NCBI GenBank assembly: GCA_937916395.1
Contig: CALFTN010000055.1
Span: forward strand, 1-40,222
From: an uncultured Clostridia bacterium
Lineage (GTDB): Bacteria; Bacillota; Clostridia; Oscillospirales; Acutalibacteraceae
Direction of reading: 5' to 3'
DNA length: 40,222 bases
Part shown: in pieces, positions 24,271 through 32,755 of the stretch
Numbering within the stretch: position 1 is the stretch's first letter
Layout: each line of letters opens with the position of its first letter
Translations under genes and position numbers: made by a program
Notes under the pieces: generated by a model
What the model saw: the letters and a program-made list of their open reading frames with translations, nothing else
Database searches by the model: none
Told to the model about the DNA's origin: nothing

Positions 24271-25608
24271 TTATAATGTTCCGCCAAGTGAATCTAAAAG
24301 TTCTTTTGCGCCAACAATTTCTGTTACACGAACACCGAAGTTATCGCCAACAACAATAACATCACCGTATGCTAATAACTGTCCGTTAACAATGATTTCT
24401 GCAGGAGCACCTGTTTGCTTGTCAAGCTCAATAACTGTACCCTGACCAAAATCCATAATATCTTTAATCTTTTTCTTAGAGCGACCAATTACAACTGAAA
24501 TGTCAAGTTGAACGCCCATAAGTAAATTAAGATTACCACTGTAAGGATTTCCCTGTATACCAACCTTCTTGCCAAAATCAGGGAAGTCAGCAGTTTTAAT
24601 TGTTACAGCTGGATCCTGTGTAGGCATTGGCATTCCATAACCCATTGGTTGCTGCATTGGCATTCCATAATATGGATTTTGCATACCAGGCATCATACCT
24701 TGTGGATATTGTCCTTGATACATAGCCTGTTGCTGTGCCATATATTGTTCCTGATTATACATAGGTGGTTGACCATACATATTAGGAGCACCCTGGTTAA
24801 TTGGCTGCTGCATAGATGGTTGCTGCATAGGTGGTTCCTGAACAGGAGCTGAAGCCGGTGCTGGAGCAGGGGCAGGAGCTGGTGTAGGAGCAGGAGCTGG
24901 TGCCGGTGCTGGAGCAGGAGCAGGAGCTGGAGCTGGAGCTGGAGCTGGTGTTTCGATTAATGTATCGCCTGCTTCTTGTTCACCTGAAATAGTAGAAACA
25001 ATTTTCTTTGCCAAGTCAATAGACAAGTATGAAGTAAATACTGTATCAACTATTGCTGCACCGCCTTCTTCTTCAATATTAAGATTGAAAGAAACAGCTA
25101 CAACATTTTCTTCTGTATGACCATCTGCTTCAAAAGACTCAATCACATCTGTACGTGAAGTTATGAGCTTTGACTCAGGTGTTGAAATATTAACTGTCAT
25201 ACCCAAGATTTCTGAAAGTGCAGTTGCAGATGAACCCATCATCTGATTCATAACCTCACAAGCAGCACTAAGGCTCATATCATCAAATTCAAATTCTTCT
25301 TCTGAGCCCTGAGTGTAATCGTTACCCATAAGGATATCTAAAATTATTCTCATATCATTTCTTCTGAGAATAATTACGTTAGCACCCTCAATACCCTCAA
25401 CATAGTTAATTTTAACTAAGATTGCAGGTTCAAGCTTAGAATAGTCAATTGTATCAAAAGTATTTAATTCAACATTAGGAGTTGTTATTAACACTCTCTT
25501 ATCTAACATTGAAGACACCGCAGTAGCCGCAGCACCCATGCTAATGTTTAAGACTTCACCGATGGCGTCAAGGTCATCAGAAGATAATAAGTTTTCTTTA
25601 TCAGTCAT
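24271..25608 (-). CDS. fliY: FliY/FliN fusion, C-ring switch protein and CheY-P phosphatase
   Basis: The 445-aa protein combines a CheC-like phosphatase domain (residues 1-215), a long disordered linker and a FliN (SpoA) domain (about 360-445) that builds the C-ring. Both phosphatase sites are intact: Glu18/Asn21 in 'DAIGEVLNISMG' and Glu118/Asn121 in 'SAACEVMNQMMG'. The linker has about 20 consecutive Ala-Pro units (residues 221-257), then a Met/Gln/Pro/Tyr-rich stretch. The ATG at 25608 overlaps the fliM stop by 8 bp; GGGAGG lies 12 nt upstream. An in-frame ATG nine codons earlier has no ribosome binding site. FliY is characteristic of Firmicutes. Confidence 0.95.
   Translation of the reverse strand: MTDKENLLSSDDLDAIGEVLNISMGAAATAVSSMLDKRVLITTPNVELNTFDTIDYSKLEPAILVKINYVEGIEGANVIILRRNDMRIILDILMGNDYTQGSEEEFEFDDMSLSAACEVMNQMMGSSATALSEILGMTVNISTPESKLITSRTDVIESFEADGHTEENVVAVSFNLNIEEEGGAAIVDTVFTSYLSIDLAKKIVSTISGEQEAGDTLIETPAPAPAPAPAPAPAPAPAPAPTPAPAPAPAPASAPVQEPPMQQPSMQQPINQGAPNMYGQPPMYNQEQYMAQQQAMYQGQYPQGMMPGMQNPYYGMPMQQPMGYGMPMPTQDPAVTIKTADFPDFGKKVGIQGNPYSGNLNLLMGVQLDISVVIGRSKKKIKDIMDFGQGTVIELDKQTGAPAEIIVNGQLLAYGDVIVVGDNFGVRVTEIVGAKELLDSLGGTL
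24843..24951. repeat. GGAGCT-type microsatellite coding the Ala-Pro linker of FliY
   Basis: The six-base unit GGAGCT/GGTGCT/GGAGCA is repeated with small variations over about 109 bp and encodes the Ala-Pro linker in frame. Six bases are two codons, so slippage would change linker length without a frameshift. Confidence 0.8.
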
Positions 25609-26626
25609 CAACGTTCGCATCCTCCCTTTGTTCATCTTTATTTTGGTCGCCTAGTGACTTAACAAGCTTAATAGCCTTTTTGTTGTTAGATTCACCCATT
25701 CGTGCAGTATACCACGGCATACCCTCGATATGAATCTCTATGTCATCGTCAATACGCTTATTTAACATTAAAACATCATTTACTCTTAAGTCGGTAACCT
25801 CTTCAAACGACATTGTACATCTGTCAAGATAAGCTTCAATATTAAGGTCAGATTTCTTAAGATAATCCATAAGAAGCTCTTGCTTTTTCTGTTCCTTATC
25901 CTGATCCTGTTGCCTTGTGCCTTGTGAATATTTCTGACTCAAGTTGCCAATGACTTCTTCAAATTTATCAGCAGGCATACATAAGTTTGCCGTACCTTCA
26001 TAAAACTCTTCCTTAATGTCGAAAGAAACTATAAGAACAATATCCTGTGGCGAAAACGCCTGAATTAATCTACCGTTAGTCTGAATGCCCTTAAAGTCTG
26101 TTTCTAGTGGGAAGTAAGTTTGCCATGCATCTTTCATTGTCTTTGAGACTTTTTGCATTACATGGTCAAGAAGTGCAATTTCTATTTCAGTAAAATCTCT
26201 CTGAAGTATTGTAGGCTCACCATTACCACCCATCAATCTGTCAATTAACATATAACCGAATGATGTTGGGAATTCAAGAAGAAGTGTTGTTTCACCAAAA
26301 CTTGAATTTTCTGGTTCGAAACCAATAATACCAACAAGAGTACTATCTGGAATTGCGTTGTTAAACTCAAAGTATCTTTGTTCTTCTAACTGACTTACGT
26401 TTACTTCGCAAATACTGTGAAGTGCGTTTGTAAAGTACGAAGAAACAATTCTTGCAAATGTTTCAAGAAAGTTGTTTAACGATTTAAGCTGGTCTTTGGT
26501 AAACTTTTTAGGTGAAGCAAAGTTATACGTCTTAATTCGCTCTTCGGGTTCGCTTTCAACCGGCGCACCACTTTTCATTCGCTGCAAAAGTTCATCAATT
26601 TGGCTTTGGGATAACGCTTCTGCCAT
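25601..26626 (-). CDS. fliM: FliM, flagellar motor switch protein
   Basis: The 341-aa protein is the middle ring component of the switch. The N-terminal motif EALSQSQIDELLQRM is the CheY-P binding peptide. The central CheC-like domain lacks the phosphatase residues, as expected. A C-terminal SpoA domain follows, with 'DLRVNDVLMLNKRIDDDIEI'. It overlaps fliY by 8 bp. AAGGAG lies 12 nt ahead of the ATG. fliL, which commonly precedes fliM, is missing; motB is the upstream neighbour. Confidence 0.97.
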   Translation of the reverse strand: MAEALSQSQIDELLQRMKSGAPVESEPEERIKTYNFASPKKFTKDQLKSLNNFLETFARIVSSYFTNALHSICEVNVSQLEEQRYFEFNNAIPDSTLVGIIGFEPENSSFGETTLLLEFPTSFGYMLIDRLMGGNGEPTILQRDFTEIEIALLDHVMQKVSKTMKDAWQTYFPLETDFKGIQTNGRLIQAFSPQDIVLIVSFDIKEEFYEGTANLCMPADKFEEVIGNLSQKYSQGTRQQDQDKEQKKQELLMDYLKKSDLNIEAYLDRCTMSFEEVTDLRVNDVLMLNKRIDDDIEIHIEGMPWYTARMGESNNKKAIKLVKSLGDQNKDEQREDANVDD

Positions 26627-26667
26627 TCAGCTACTCAACTCCTTTCTTGGAAAAAATATTGTAAATT

Positions 26668-27498
26668 TTATTTTTTTGCATCTTTACCTGATAATTGTGG
26701 AAGTAATACGTCATTTACGTCGCCCTCTTTTGGATATTCGTCGCTGTTATAAAGGTCTTCAAGTGCATCGTAAATATTTGTATTAACATTACTGTTTTTA
26801 CCGATAATAACAAGCTCAACACGGCGGTTCTTTCTCATGCCTTCTTCTGTATCATTAGATGCTACAGGGAAGTTATCACCATAACCTAAAACCGTGATTT
26901 TCATATTATCGATTTTTTTATTTAATTCAAAATAGTTTGCAACAACTGCAGCTCTTTCACCTGCAAGACGCCATGTTCTTTCAGGGTCCTGCTCTATGGC
27001 AGGCTTAGCAGTATGACCGCAAATATTTATGAGCTTAATTTCTTTTTCAAATTCCTTTAAACCGTCGCCTATAAATTCCAATACCTCATAAGCATCTTCT
27101 CTTAAGGCATACTCATTAGGTTTAAAGAATATAGCACTGTCAAATCTTACGTAGATAACATCTTCTATTTTTGCGATTGAAACAGAGCTTTGCATATTAT
27201 TTTCTTCAACATACTCTTCTAATTTTTCAAAAAGAGTATCCATTGCGGCTTCTGTCATATCCTGACTGTTACCTGAACCTTCACCGCCACCTACTGCTGA
27301 ACCCTGAATAATTTCTTCAAGCACTTCTTTATCTATGTTCTGGAATGATTCAAGGAAAGCATTAAACTTTTCCTGGTCAATAACTGACATACTAATCATA
27401 AGAACAAAGAAACAAAGAAGCAAGGTAACCATATCGGCATAAGTGTTAAGCCAAGCCTGACCGCCACCGCCCTCGGGGGCTTTTCTTTGTCTTGCCAT
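26668..27498 (-). CDS. motB: MotB, flagellar stator protein
   Basis: The 276-aa stator subunit has one membrane helix ('TYADMVTLLLCFFVLMISMS') with the ion-binding Asp22, followed by a plug/linker and an OmpA-like peptidoglycan-binding domain (about residues 115-235) with 'NICGHTAKPAIEQDP' and 'RKNRRVELVIIG'. It anchors the stator to the cell wall. It follows motA by 34 bp. Whether the stator uses H+ or Na+ cannot be told from this residue alone. Confidence 0.96.
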   Translation of the reverse strand: MARQRKAPEGGGGQAWLNTYADMVTLLLCFFVLMISMSVIDQEKFNAFLESFQNIDKEVLEEIIQGSAVGGGEGSGNSQDMTEAAMDTLFEKLEEYVEENNMQSSVSIAKIEDVIYVRFDSAIFFKPNEYALREDAYEVLEFIGDGLKEFEKEIKLINICGHTAKPAIEQDPERTWRLAGERAAVVANYFELNKKIDNMKITVLGYGDNFPVASNDTEEGMRKNRRVELVIIGKNSNVNTNIYDALEDLYNSDEYPKEGDVNDVLLPQLSGKDAKK

Positions 27499-27532
27499 TT
27501 TTTACCAACCTTTACATAGTTATTGGATAAAA

Positions 27533-28390
27533 TTATTTTTTACCCTTTTTACCGCCTTCATCGTCTGATGAACCTGAATCGCCTGTGCCAAACTTCTTTT
27601 GTTTATACTCAGGTAACATATGTATAAGTCTTTCTTGAACGAGCTTTGGGTTTTCACCTGCTTGTATAGCCTGAACACCCTCTGCAATAATTGACATACA
27701 AAGATATTCTTCTTCGTGACGAACTCTTAATTTATTTGAAATAGGTAAGAATATTGCATTCGCTAAGAGTGAACCATAAAAGGTTGTAACAAGTGCAACC
27801 GCCATATTAGGACCAAGTGTATCAATATCACTCATATTCTGAAGCATATTAATAAGACCTATTAATGTACCAATCATACCGAACGCAGGACCAAGCTCTG
27901 CACCTTTGTCGTAGAATGCCCTGTCAGCTGAGTGACGGTCATCAAGGTTTGCAAGCCAGCAATCCATTTGTTCTTTAACTTTTTCCTGGTCAACCGAGTC
28001 AACTACCATCTGAAAACTGTTTTTCATAAAGGCATCGGTCATTTCGTTTGTGTCTTCTTCAAGTGCTAAAAGACCATTTGCTCTCGCTTTTTTAGCACAT
28101 TCAACTATTTTTGCAATATAAACCTCTGGGTTATATACCTTTGGAGAAAAAACAATACCTAAATGCTTCGGTATTTTTGCGAATTGTGAAACAGGAAAGC
28201 TGAACATAAGACAAGCAAAAACACCACCGATAACGATAATTATACTTGATAAGTGTAAGAAACTGCCTATCGTCTCAAAATTAACTGCTGGTTTTCCAGC
28301 ATCATCTTCACCAAAAACAATGCCAAAAACCATCATACCAAATGCAAGAATAACGCCTATAATTGACATTATATCTACTGTACGTTTCAT
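27533..28390 (-). CDS. motA: MotA, flagellar stator protein
   Basis: The 285-aa protein has four membrane helices. The first two begin at residues 5 and 41. The last two, 'GPAFGMIGTLIGLINMLQ' and 'VALVTTFYGSLLANAIFLPI', line the ion channel. The cytoplasmic loop between the second and third is the usual charged torque-generating region. The C-terminus is Gly/Lys rich. It lies between flbD and motB, a typical Firmicutes order. Confidence 0.96.
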   Translation of the reverse strand: MKRTVDIMSIIGVILAFGMMVFGIVFGEDDAGKPAVNFETIGSFLHLSSIIIVIGGVFACLMFSFPVSQFAKIPKHLGIVFSPKVYNPEVYIAKIVECAKKARANGLLALEEDTNEMTDAFMKNSFQMVVDSVDQEKVKEQMDCWLANLDDRHSADRAFYDKGAELGPAFGMIGTLIGLINMLQNMSDIDTLGPNMAVALVTTFYGSLLANAIFLPISNKLRVRHEEEYLCMSIIAEGVQAIQAGENPKLVQERLIHMLPEYKQKKFGTGDSGSSDDEGGKKGKK

Positions 28391-28442
28391 AAAGCCTAAT
28401 ACGCCCCTTTAAATTTATTATCCTTTATTTAATAATCAGTGC

Positions 28443-28661
28443 TTATAAATCGCCGATATTAGGAATTATTTTTGCTGTCGCACTACCTGCTATAGCACGA
28501 TATTCATATATTTTTTTAGTAACATCAGCCATTGGCTCTTTAACAATAATAATATTCTTCGTAACTAGTCTTATTGTTGTGTCTGGTGTTTCTTCAATCG
28601 TTTCAATTAAGTCTGGATTTAATGCAAAAGGAACATTATTTAACTTAGTTAAAATAATCAT
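28443..28661 (-). CDS. flbD: FlbD/YlzI-family small flagellar protein
   Basis: The 72-aa protein begins 'MIILTKLNNVPFALNPDLIE' and continues with 'VTKNIIIVKE', which is the whole of the small FlbD (YlzI) family found behind flgE in Firmicutes. Its biochemical role is not established. The ATG at 28661 is chosen because GGGGAAA stands just ahead. It is not the unrelated Caulobacter regulator of the same name. It is separated from flgE by an unusual 303-bp segment. Confidence 0.88.
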   Translation of the reverse strand: MIILTKLNNVPFALNPDLIETIEETPDTTIRLVTKNIIIVKEPMADVTKKIYEYRAIAGSATAKIIPNIGDL

Positions 28662-28721
28662 AGCTTTTCCCCACAATTTTTATTTTGGTTGTTAGTTTAA
28701 TTGAGTTAATAAATATATCTT

Positions 28722-28768
28722 AATACTGGCGACAACCTCACAACAACCAAAGAGGTTGTCGCAGTATT
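28722..28768. other. Strong hairpin between flgE and flbD
   Basis: The arms are 28722-28739 and 28752-28768. Eleven base pairs (GCGACAACCTC with GAGGTTGTCGC) plus six more (AATACT with AGTATT) form a 17-bp stem with one bulge and a 12-nt loop. On the transcribed minus strand no T-run follows, so it does not look like an intrinsic terminator. An mRNA processing or stability role between flgE and flbD is likelier. Confidence 0.7.
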
Positions 28769-28774
28769 ATTTAA

Positions 28775-28899
28775 AAGATTTATGGTACTTTATTAGGTTG
28801 ATTTTTCAACCGAATGCATCCCGATACGTTCTGAATAACATACCAAAATGCATTAAAAATTTAAGATTTATGGTATATATTCAAAAAGATTTTATGGTA
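28775..28899. repeat. Three direct repeats of AAGATTTATGGTA, plus a small hairpin
   Basis: Copies lie at 28775-28787, 28863-28875 and 28886-28899 (the last with one extra T). A hairpin GGTTGA/TCAACC lies between at 28796-28811. The rest of the gap (28662-28964) is AT-rich with no credible gene. Function unknown. Confidence 0.55.
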
Positions 28900-28964
28900 T
28901 GTAGTTAAAACTTAAAATAAATCAACAACTTTTACTTTAATTACCCGATTAACTAACTACCAAA

Positions 28965-31367
28965 TTATCTCTTGAGGTTAATAAGTTCTTCTAACATTGA
29001 GTCAGAAACTGTGATTATACGAGAGTTTGCCTGGAAACCTCTTTGTGTAGTAATCATATCTGCCATTTCTGATGAAAGGTCAACGTTAGACATCTCAAGA
29101 GCACTTGTAACGAGAGAACCTGTACCATCTGAGCCTGGGTCGCAAAGATTTGGTTCACCTGAGTTTGCAGTTGCTGCAAAATAGTTTGTACCTTGCAATA
29201 AAAGACCTGCAGGGTTTGCAAAGCTTGCAAGTGAAATTCTACCTGCTACAACGTTACCAAGCTCGCCGTGAGAAACAGTAATTGTACCGTCACTTGCAAT
29301 AGCAATACTGCTGATTTCATCAAGAGTAACAACGCCACCATCTGTACCACCTGAAAGTGTGAATGGTTTTGATGAGAGACCCATTTCTCTTGAAGCAACT
29401 GAAGGTGTAACTTCAACAGTTTCATTACCATTGAAAGCCTGAACTGTGTCGCCTGTTGCTGGGTCACGTGGTGGGTTTTGCTGACTTCTGAAGTAATCGT
29501 TCATACCTTCAAAGCCTGGGTTTGTAACCTGAATATAGTCACCATCAGGACCTTTGAGAAGTAATGAAGAAGCAATAGTACCTTCTGAAATTGTTGTGGT
29601 ATAGTCTTTACCATCAATATCAAGAGTTACTGTCCAGTATGAGTTACCCTCATCAACACCCTGAACATAAGCAGCTGTGAATTTATCAGGTGTTATTGTA
29701 CCTTTACCAGAAAAATCAGTACTTGCCTGCATAAATAACATACCGCCACCGAAGAAACCGTTCTGAACAGCGTCGCCTTTCATCTGACCAGTTGTAACTG
29801 AGAAGTCAGTACCAGCGATTTCAGCACCTGTAAGTGGTTCTGTGATAGCTTCTTTTGAAGCAACTGATGCATAAGAGTGTAAATCAATACTGTTTGTTAA
29901 TAAATCGTTGAGTGCAGTGTTAAAGTTTGCACTGTTTATATCTAAACCATAGTTCTCAGCCATTGTTGTGAGAGCTGGAATAGAAAGTGTAATTGAGCCA
30001 TCAGCATCGTTATCAGTTTTAAGAGTAATTTCCTGACCAGGAATTGCAGGTGTTTCTGATGTATAAGTAATACCTGCTATTGTAACTGAAAGGTCAAACT
30101 GATGAGTAGTAGCATCAAGATTTGAAATTGCGAAATCCATATCGCTTGAGCTTGGGAATTTTTCGCTCATTTTTGTAATCTGTGCACCACCAAGGAAGAA
30201 ACTAGGTGCAGAAACAGTACCATTTGCAGCTTGTAAAGTTGCTCTTTCTAAGTCTGAATCTGTGAATTTCTGACCTAATTTAGTGTCAAGTTCAATTGTA
30301 CCGCCACCAGCTGATGTAAGAGTTACAGGGTAAATTGAAGTACCAAGAACTGTACCAACATAATCAATACCATTAACAGTTGCAGTCATTGTGTATTCAG
30401 CAGGATTTGTGTTAGGAACTGCTGTAGTTGTAAATGTAACAGGTGAATTATCTGCAATAACCTGAGTTGTTTCTTCAGGGTCAAAGCTTTTAACTGTTAA
30501 TTTACCTTCAAATGCATCTGCATTTAATGTAATTACTGATGGTTCTGCAACTGCAACACCCTTAAATGTACCGTCAGTTGCTTCTGTACCAAACATGTTT
30601 CTTGATGAAGTAAGAGTAAACTTACCTGCAGCGTGTTGGTTACCGCCATTAGCTTCTGTAATAGCATCGTTAATAGCGTTATTTAAATCGCTCATTGAAT
30701 TGAACTTGTGATAAGCGTTGAGTTCAACTGAGATAGCACCTGTAGAAGAGATAACTGCTTTTGCAGGAAGACCATCTGGAAGACCTTCGCTTGATGAAAT
30801 TGAAATTGCAATATTACCGAATTTATTTGGGTTAGATGCGGTAATAGTGTAATCAATACCATTGATTGATTCTGTAACTGAAGCTTTCTTAGGGTTAACA
30901 GTACCGATATTGCTAAGACAGATTTTCTGTGTATCTGCAGTACCGTTAGCTGTTGTACCAAGAACAAAGTTACCATTGATGTCGGTTAAGTAACCGTTAG
31001 CATCATAATCGAGCATACCAGCTTTTGTATAGAAGATGTTACCTGAACCATCCATTACCTGAAGGAAACCTTCACCAGCAATAGCAACGTCCATACCATA
31101 ACCTGTGGTTTGCATACTTGACTGAGACATTTGTGTCTGAATACCAGCAAGCTGTGAACCATAACCTACAGCTGTTGGGTTTTTACCACCCTGGCTAGCT
31201 GTACCAGCAGAAGCACTACGAAGTGCCTGATAGTAAAGGTCACTGAAAACAGCACGTTGTGATTTATAACCGTATGTGTTAACGTTTGCGATGTTATTAC
31301 CGATAACATCCATCTTAGTTTGGTGGGTTTTTAAACCTGCCACACCTGAAAACAAAGCTCTATTCAT
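28965..31367 (-). CDS. flgE: FlgE, flagellar hook protein
   Basis: The 800-aa hook subunit has the conserved ends 'SGVAGLKTHQTKMDVIGNN' with 'IANVNTYGYKSQR', and 'DLSSEMADMITTQRGFQAN' with 'RIITVSDSMLEELI'. Between them, roughly residues 150-640, lies a long, variable, Ser/Thr-rich beta region that would be exposed on the hook surface. At 800 residues it is about twice the length of the enterobacterial protein, though long hooks are common in Clostridia. AGGAG stands 8 nt before the ATG, and its 3' bases can pair into a leader hairpin. The gene is flanked by the only large gaps of the operon. Confidence 0.95.
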   Translation of the reverse strand: MNRALFSGVAGLKTHQTKMDVIGNNIANVNTYGYKSQRAVFSDLYYQALRSASAGTASQGGKNPTAVGYGSQLAGIQTQMSQSSMQTTGYGMDVAIAGEGFLQVMDGSGNIFYTKAGMLDYDANGYLTDINGNFVLGTTANGTADTQKICLSNIGTVNPKKASVTESINGIDYTITASNPNKFGNIAISISSSEGLPDGLPAKAVISSTGAISVELNAYHKFNSMSDLNNAINDAITEANGGNQHAAGKFTLTSSRNMFGTEATDGTFKGVAVAEPSVITLNADAFEGKLTVKSFDPEETTQVIADNSPVTFTTTAVPNTNPAEYTMTATVNGIDYVGTVLGTSIYPVTLTSAGGGTIELDTKLGQKFTDSDLERATLQAANGTVSAPSFFLGGAQITKMSEKFPSSSDMDFAISNLDATTHQFDLSVTIAGITYTSETPAIPGQEITLKTDNDADGSITLSIPALTTMAENYGLDINSANFNTALNDLLTNSIDLHSYASVASKEAITEPLTGAEIAGTDFSVTTGQMKGDAVQNGFFGGGMLFMQASTDFSGKGTITPDKFTAAYVQGVDEGNSYWTVTLDIDGKDYTTTISEGTIASSLLLKGPDGDYIQVTNPGFEGMNDYFRSQQNPPRDPATGDTVQAFNGNETVEVTPSVASREMGLSSKPFTLSGGTDGGVVTLDEISSIAIASDGTITVSHGELGNVVAGRISLASFANPAGLLLQGTNYFAATANSGEPNLCDPGSDGTGSLVTSALEMSNVDLSSEMADMITTQRGFQANSRIITVSDSMLEELINLKR

Positions 31368-31544
31368 ATTTATTTCTCCTTATGCGAAGCCATGCATAAG
31401 TAACCTATTGGCATTAAAAGGGTATAGGAAAGCATCCGAACTCCAGTTCGGACAATCTATTTCCCTTAACGAAGTGGTATCTATCAATCGGTCAAGATAC
31501 CATAAGCCTCCTCCAAAGGTCCGGCTTAGATGTTATGTAATAAG
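31368..31544 (-). other. Structured multi-hairpin leader of flgE
   Basis: Four hairpins stand in 177 bp. Stem TCCGAACT/AGTTCGGA (31435-31442 with 31445-31452) sits on a longer interrupted stem reaching 31417-31467. TGGTATCT/AGATACCA is 31475-31482 with 31495-31502. TAAGCC/GGCTTA is 31503-31508 with 31523-31528. CTTATGC/GCATAAG is 31379-31385 with 31394-31400 and touches the flgE ribosome binding site at 31376-31380. I match it to no riboswitch class I know; it shows neither c-di-GMP consensus. Confidence 0.6.
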
Positions 31545-31949
31545 TTACACAATTACAGCTCCGTTAATATTTGTAAATACATTGCCTTGAATTGAATTGT
31601 TGTTTACTGTTGTGATAACTGTGTTGTTTTTTACACTTACCACAAATGCTTTTTCACCAACAAGAATCAGAGTGTCGTCAAGGTTCTTCTCGCTCGCAAG
31701 TCGCACACCTTCATTTAATCTATTAAGCTCGTCATCAGTAATGTCCATATTATGATCGACTGCTCTTTTAATAGCATGATTTGAAAAATTCACTTCACTG
31801 TTTTTTTCTATTGTGCTTCTCAACACATCAGCAAAAGCAACTGAAGGTTCATTCTTTTGTGTGCTCGTTGAAGGCGGATACAATCCCTGACCCGCACCTG
31901 GAGTACCTGTTACGATTGGCGAAAAGTGTTTAAAACGAATATCATCCAT
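31545..31949 (-). CDS. Flagellar operon protein of the TIGR02530 type
   Basis: This 134-aa protein belongs to a small family found between flgD and flgE in Firmicutes flagellar operons; its function is not established. The family motif is visible as 'NFSNHAIKRAVDHNMDITDDE', followed by 'LILVGEKAFVVSVKNNTVITTV'. It has no membrane segment or signal peptide. The first 40 residues are Pro/Ser rich and likely flexible. AAAGGTGAG stands ahead of the ATG. A role in hook assembly is inferred from position. Confidence 0.85.
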   Translation of the reverse strand: MDDIRFKHFSPIVTGTPGAGQGLYPPSTSTQKNEPSVAFADVLRSTIEKNSEVNFSNHAIKRAVDHNMDITDDELNRLNEGVRLASEKNLDDTLILVGEKAFVVSVKNNTVITTVNNNSIQGNVFTNINGAVIV

Positions 31950-31988
31950 GATAGACTCACCTTTCTTAAATTTTAATTACTCTGCTTA

Positions 31989-32741
31989 TTATTCGGCAGC
32001 TTTTGTCTGCACTTTTATTGGGTTGTAGCAGTATTTTTTACCATCCTTATCTTCAACAATAATATTGAAAAGATAACTGGTATCCGCTTCTAACATTGTA
32101 ATGACTTTTTCTTGAGTTTTTAAATCACCAGCACCTAAAGTACCATTTTTAAGAATGTCATCAACACTATTAAAATCTGTACCCTTTGTGTAATAAATAC
32201 TGTATTTAAGACCTGCAGAAACTAAATCGTCTTCTGTAGGAAGCTCCCAATTAAGCTTTACTGTGCTTTCAGTAACATCACTTGATGAAATACTGAATTT
32301 AGTTGGGTCAATTGTAGTTGTTGAATTTGAATCCTGCACAGTCATAATCTGTGAAAGAGTATATCTTTTACTGCCGATATAAAAGACAAATTCATCATCT
32401 ACTAAGGAAACTTTGTCGATTTTACCTGTTGTGGTATCCAAATCACCACTTACTGTGTAGCGAGAAGCAGTAACTGTTTTACCAACTAAAGACATAGCGT
32501 AGTTTGTTCTTGAATATGAAAGCATCTCTTTCATAGCCTGCATATTTGAGAACTGTGTCATTTGGTTAACCATCTGACTTGTATCCATTGTATTATTGAA
32601 ATCCTGATGAGTTAACTCTGTAATCATAAGCTTTAAAAAGTCATCCTGAGTAAGAGTTGCGTTATCAGCTTTATCAGTAAATACTGCATTATACTTAGTA
32701 CCGGTTGAACCTAACACTCTGTCTGTTGTATAATCGCCCAT
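31989..32741 (-). CDS. flgD: FlgD, hook cap scaffold with a fibronectin-III-like tail
   Basis: The 250-aa protein is the hook cap under which FlgE polymerises. The N-terminal family core is 'LTQDDFLKLMITELTHQDF' and 'QMVNQMTQFSNMQAMKEM'. It then has a short beta segment (85-135) and an added C-terminal domain from about residue 147. That domain, with 'STVKLNWELPTEDD', 'LKYSIYYTKG' and 'LEADTSYLFNIIVEDKDGK', looks like a fibronectin type III fold. Short Firmicutes FlgD proteins usually lack this. AAGGAGG precedes the ATG. Confidence 0.9.
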   Translation of the reverse strand: MGDYTTDRVLGSTGTKYNAVFTDKADNATLTQDDFLKLMITELTHQDFNNTMDTSQMVNQMTQFSNMQAMKEMLSYSRTNYAMSLVGKTVTASRYTVSGDLDTTTGKIDKVSLVDDEFVFYIGSKRYTLSQIMTVQDSNSTTTIDPTKFSISSSDVTESTVKLNWELPTEDDLVSAGLKYSIYYTKGTDFNSVDDILKNGTLGAGDLKTQEKVITMLEADTSYLFNIIVEDKDGKKYCYNPIKVQTKAAE

Positions 32742-32755
32742 TTAATTTCCCTCCT

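Noticed and set aside
28722..28768. Intrinsic terminator after flgE
   Set aside because: The stem is strong, but no T-run follows on the transcribed strand, and operon genes continue downstream.
28806..28853. A 15-codon minus-strand frame in the flgE-flbD gap (MHFGMLFRTYRDAFG)
   Set aside because: No ribosome binding site and no known family; not supported as a gene.
31368..31544. c-di-GMP riboswitch in the flgE leader
   Set aside because: Motility genes make it attractive, but the conserved core sequences of class I and II c-di-GMP riboswitches are not found.
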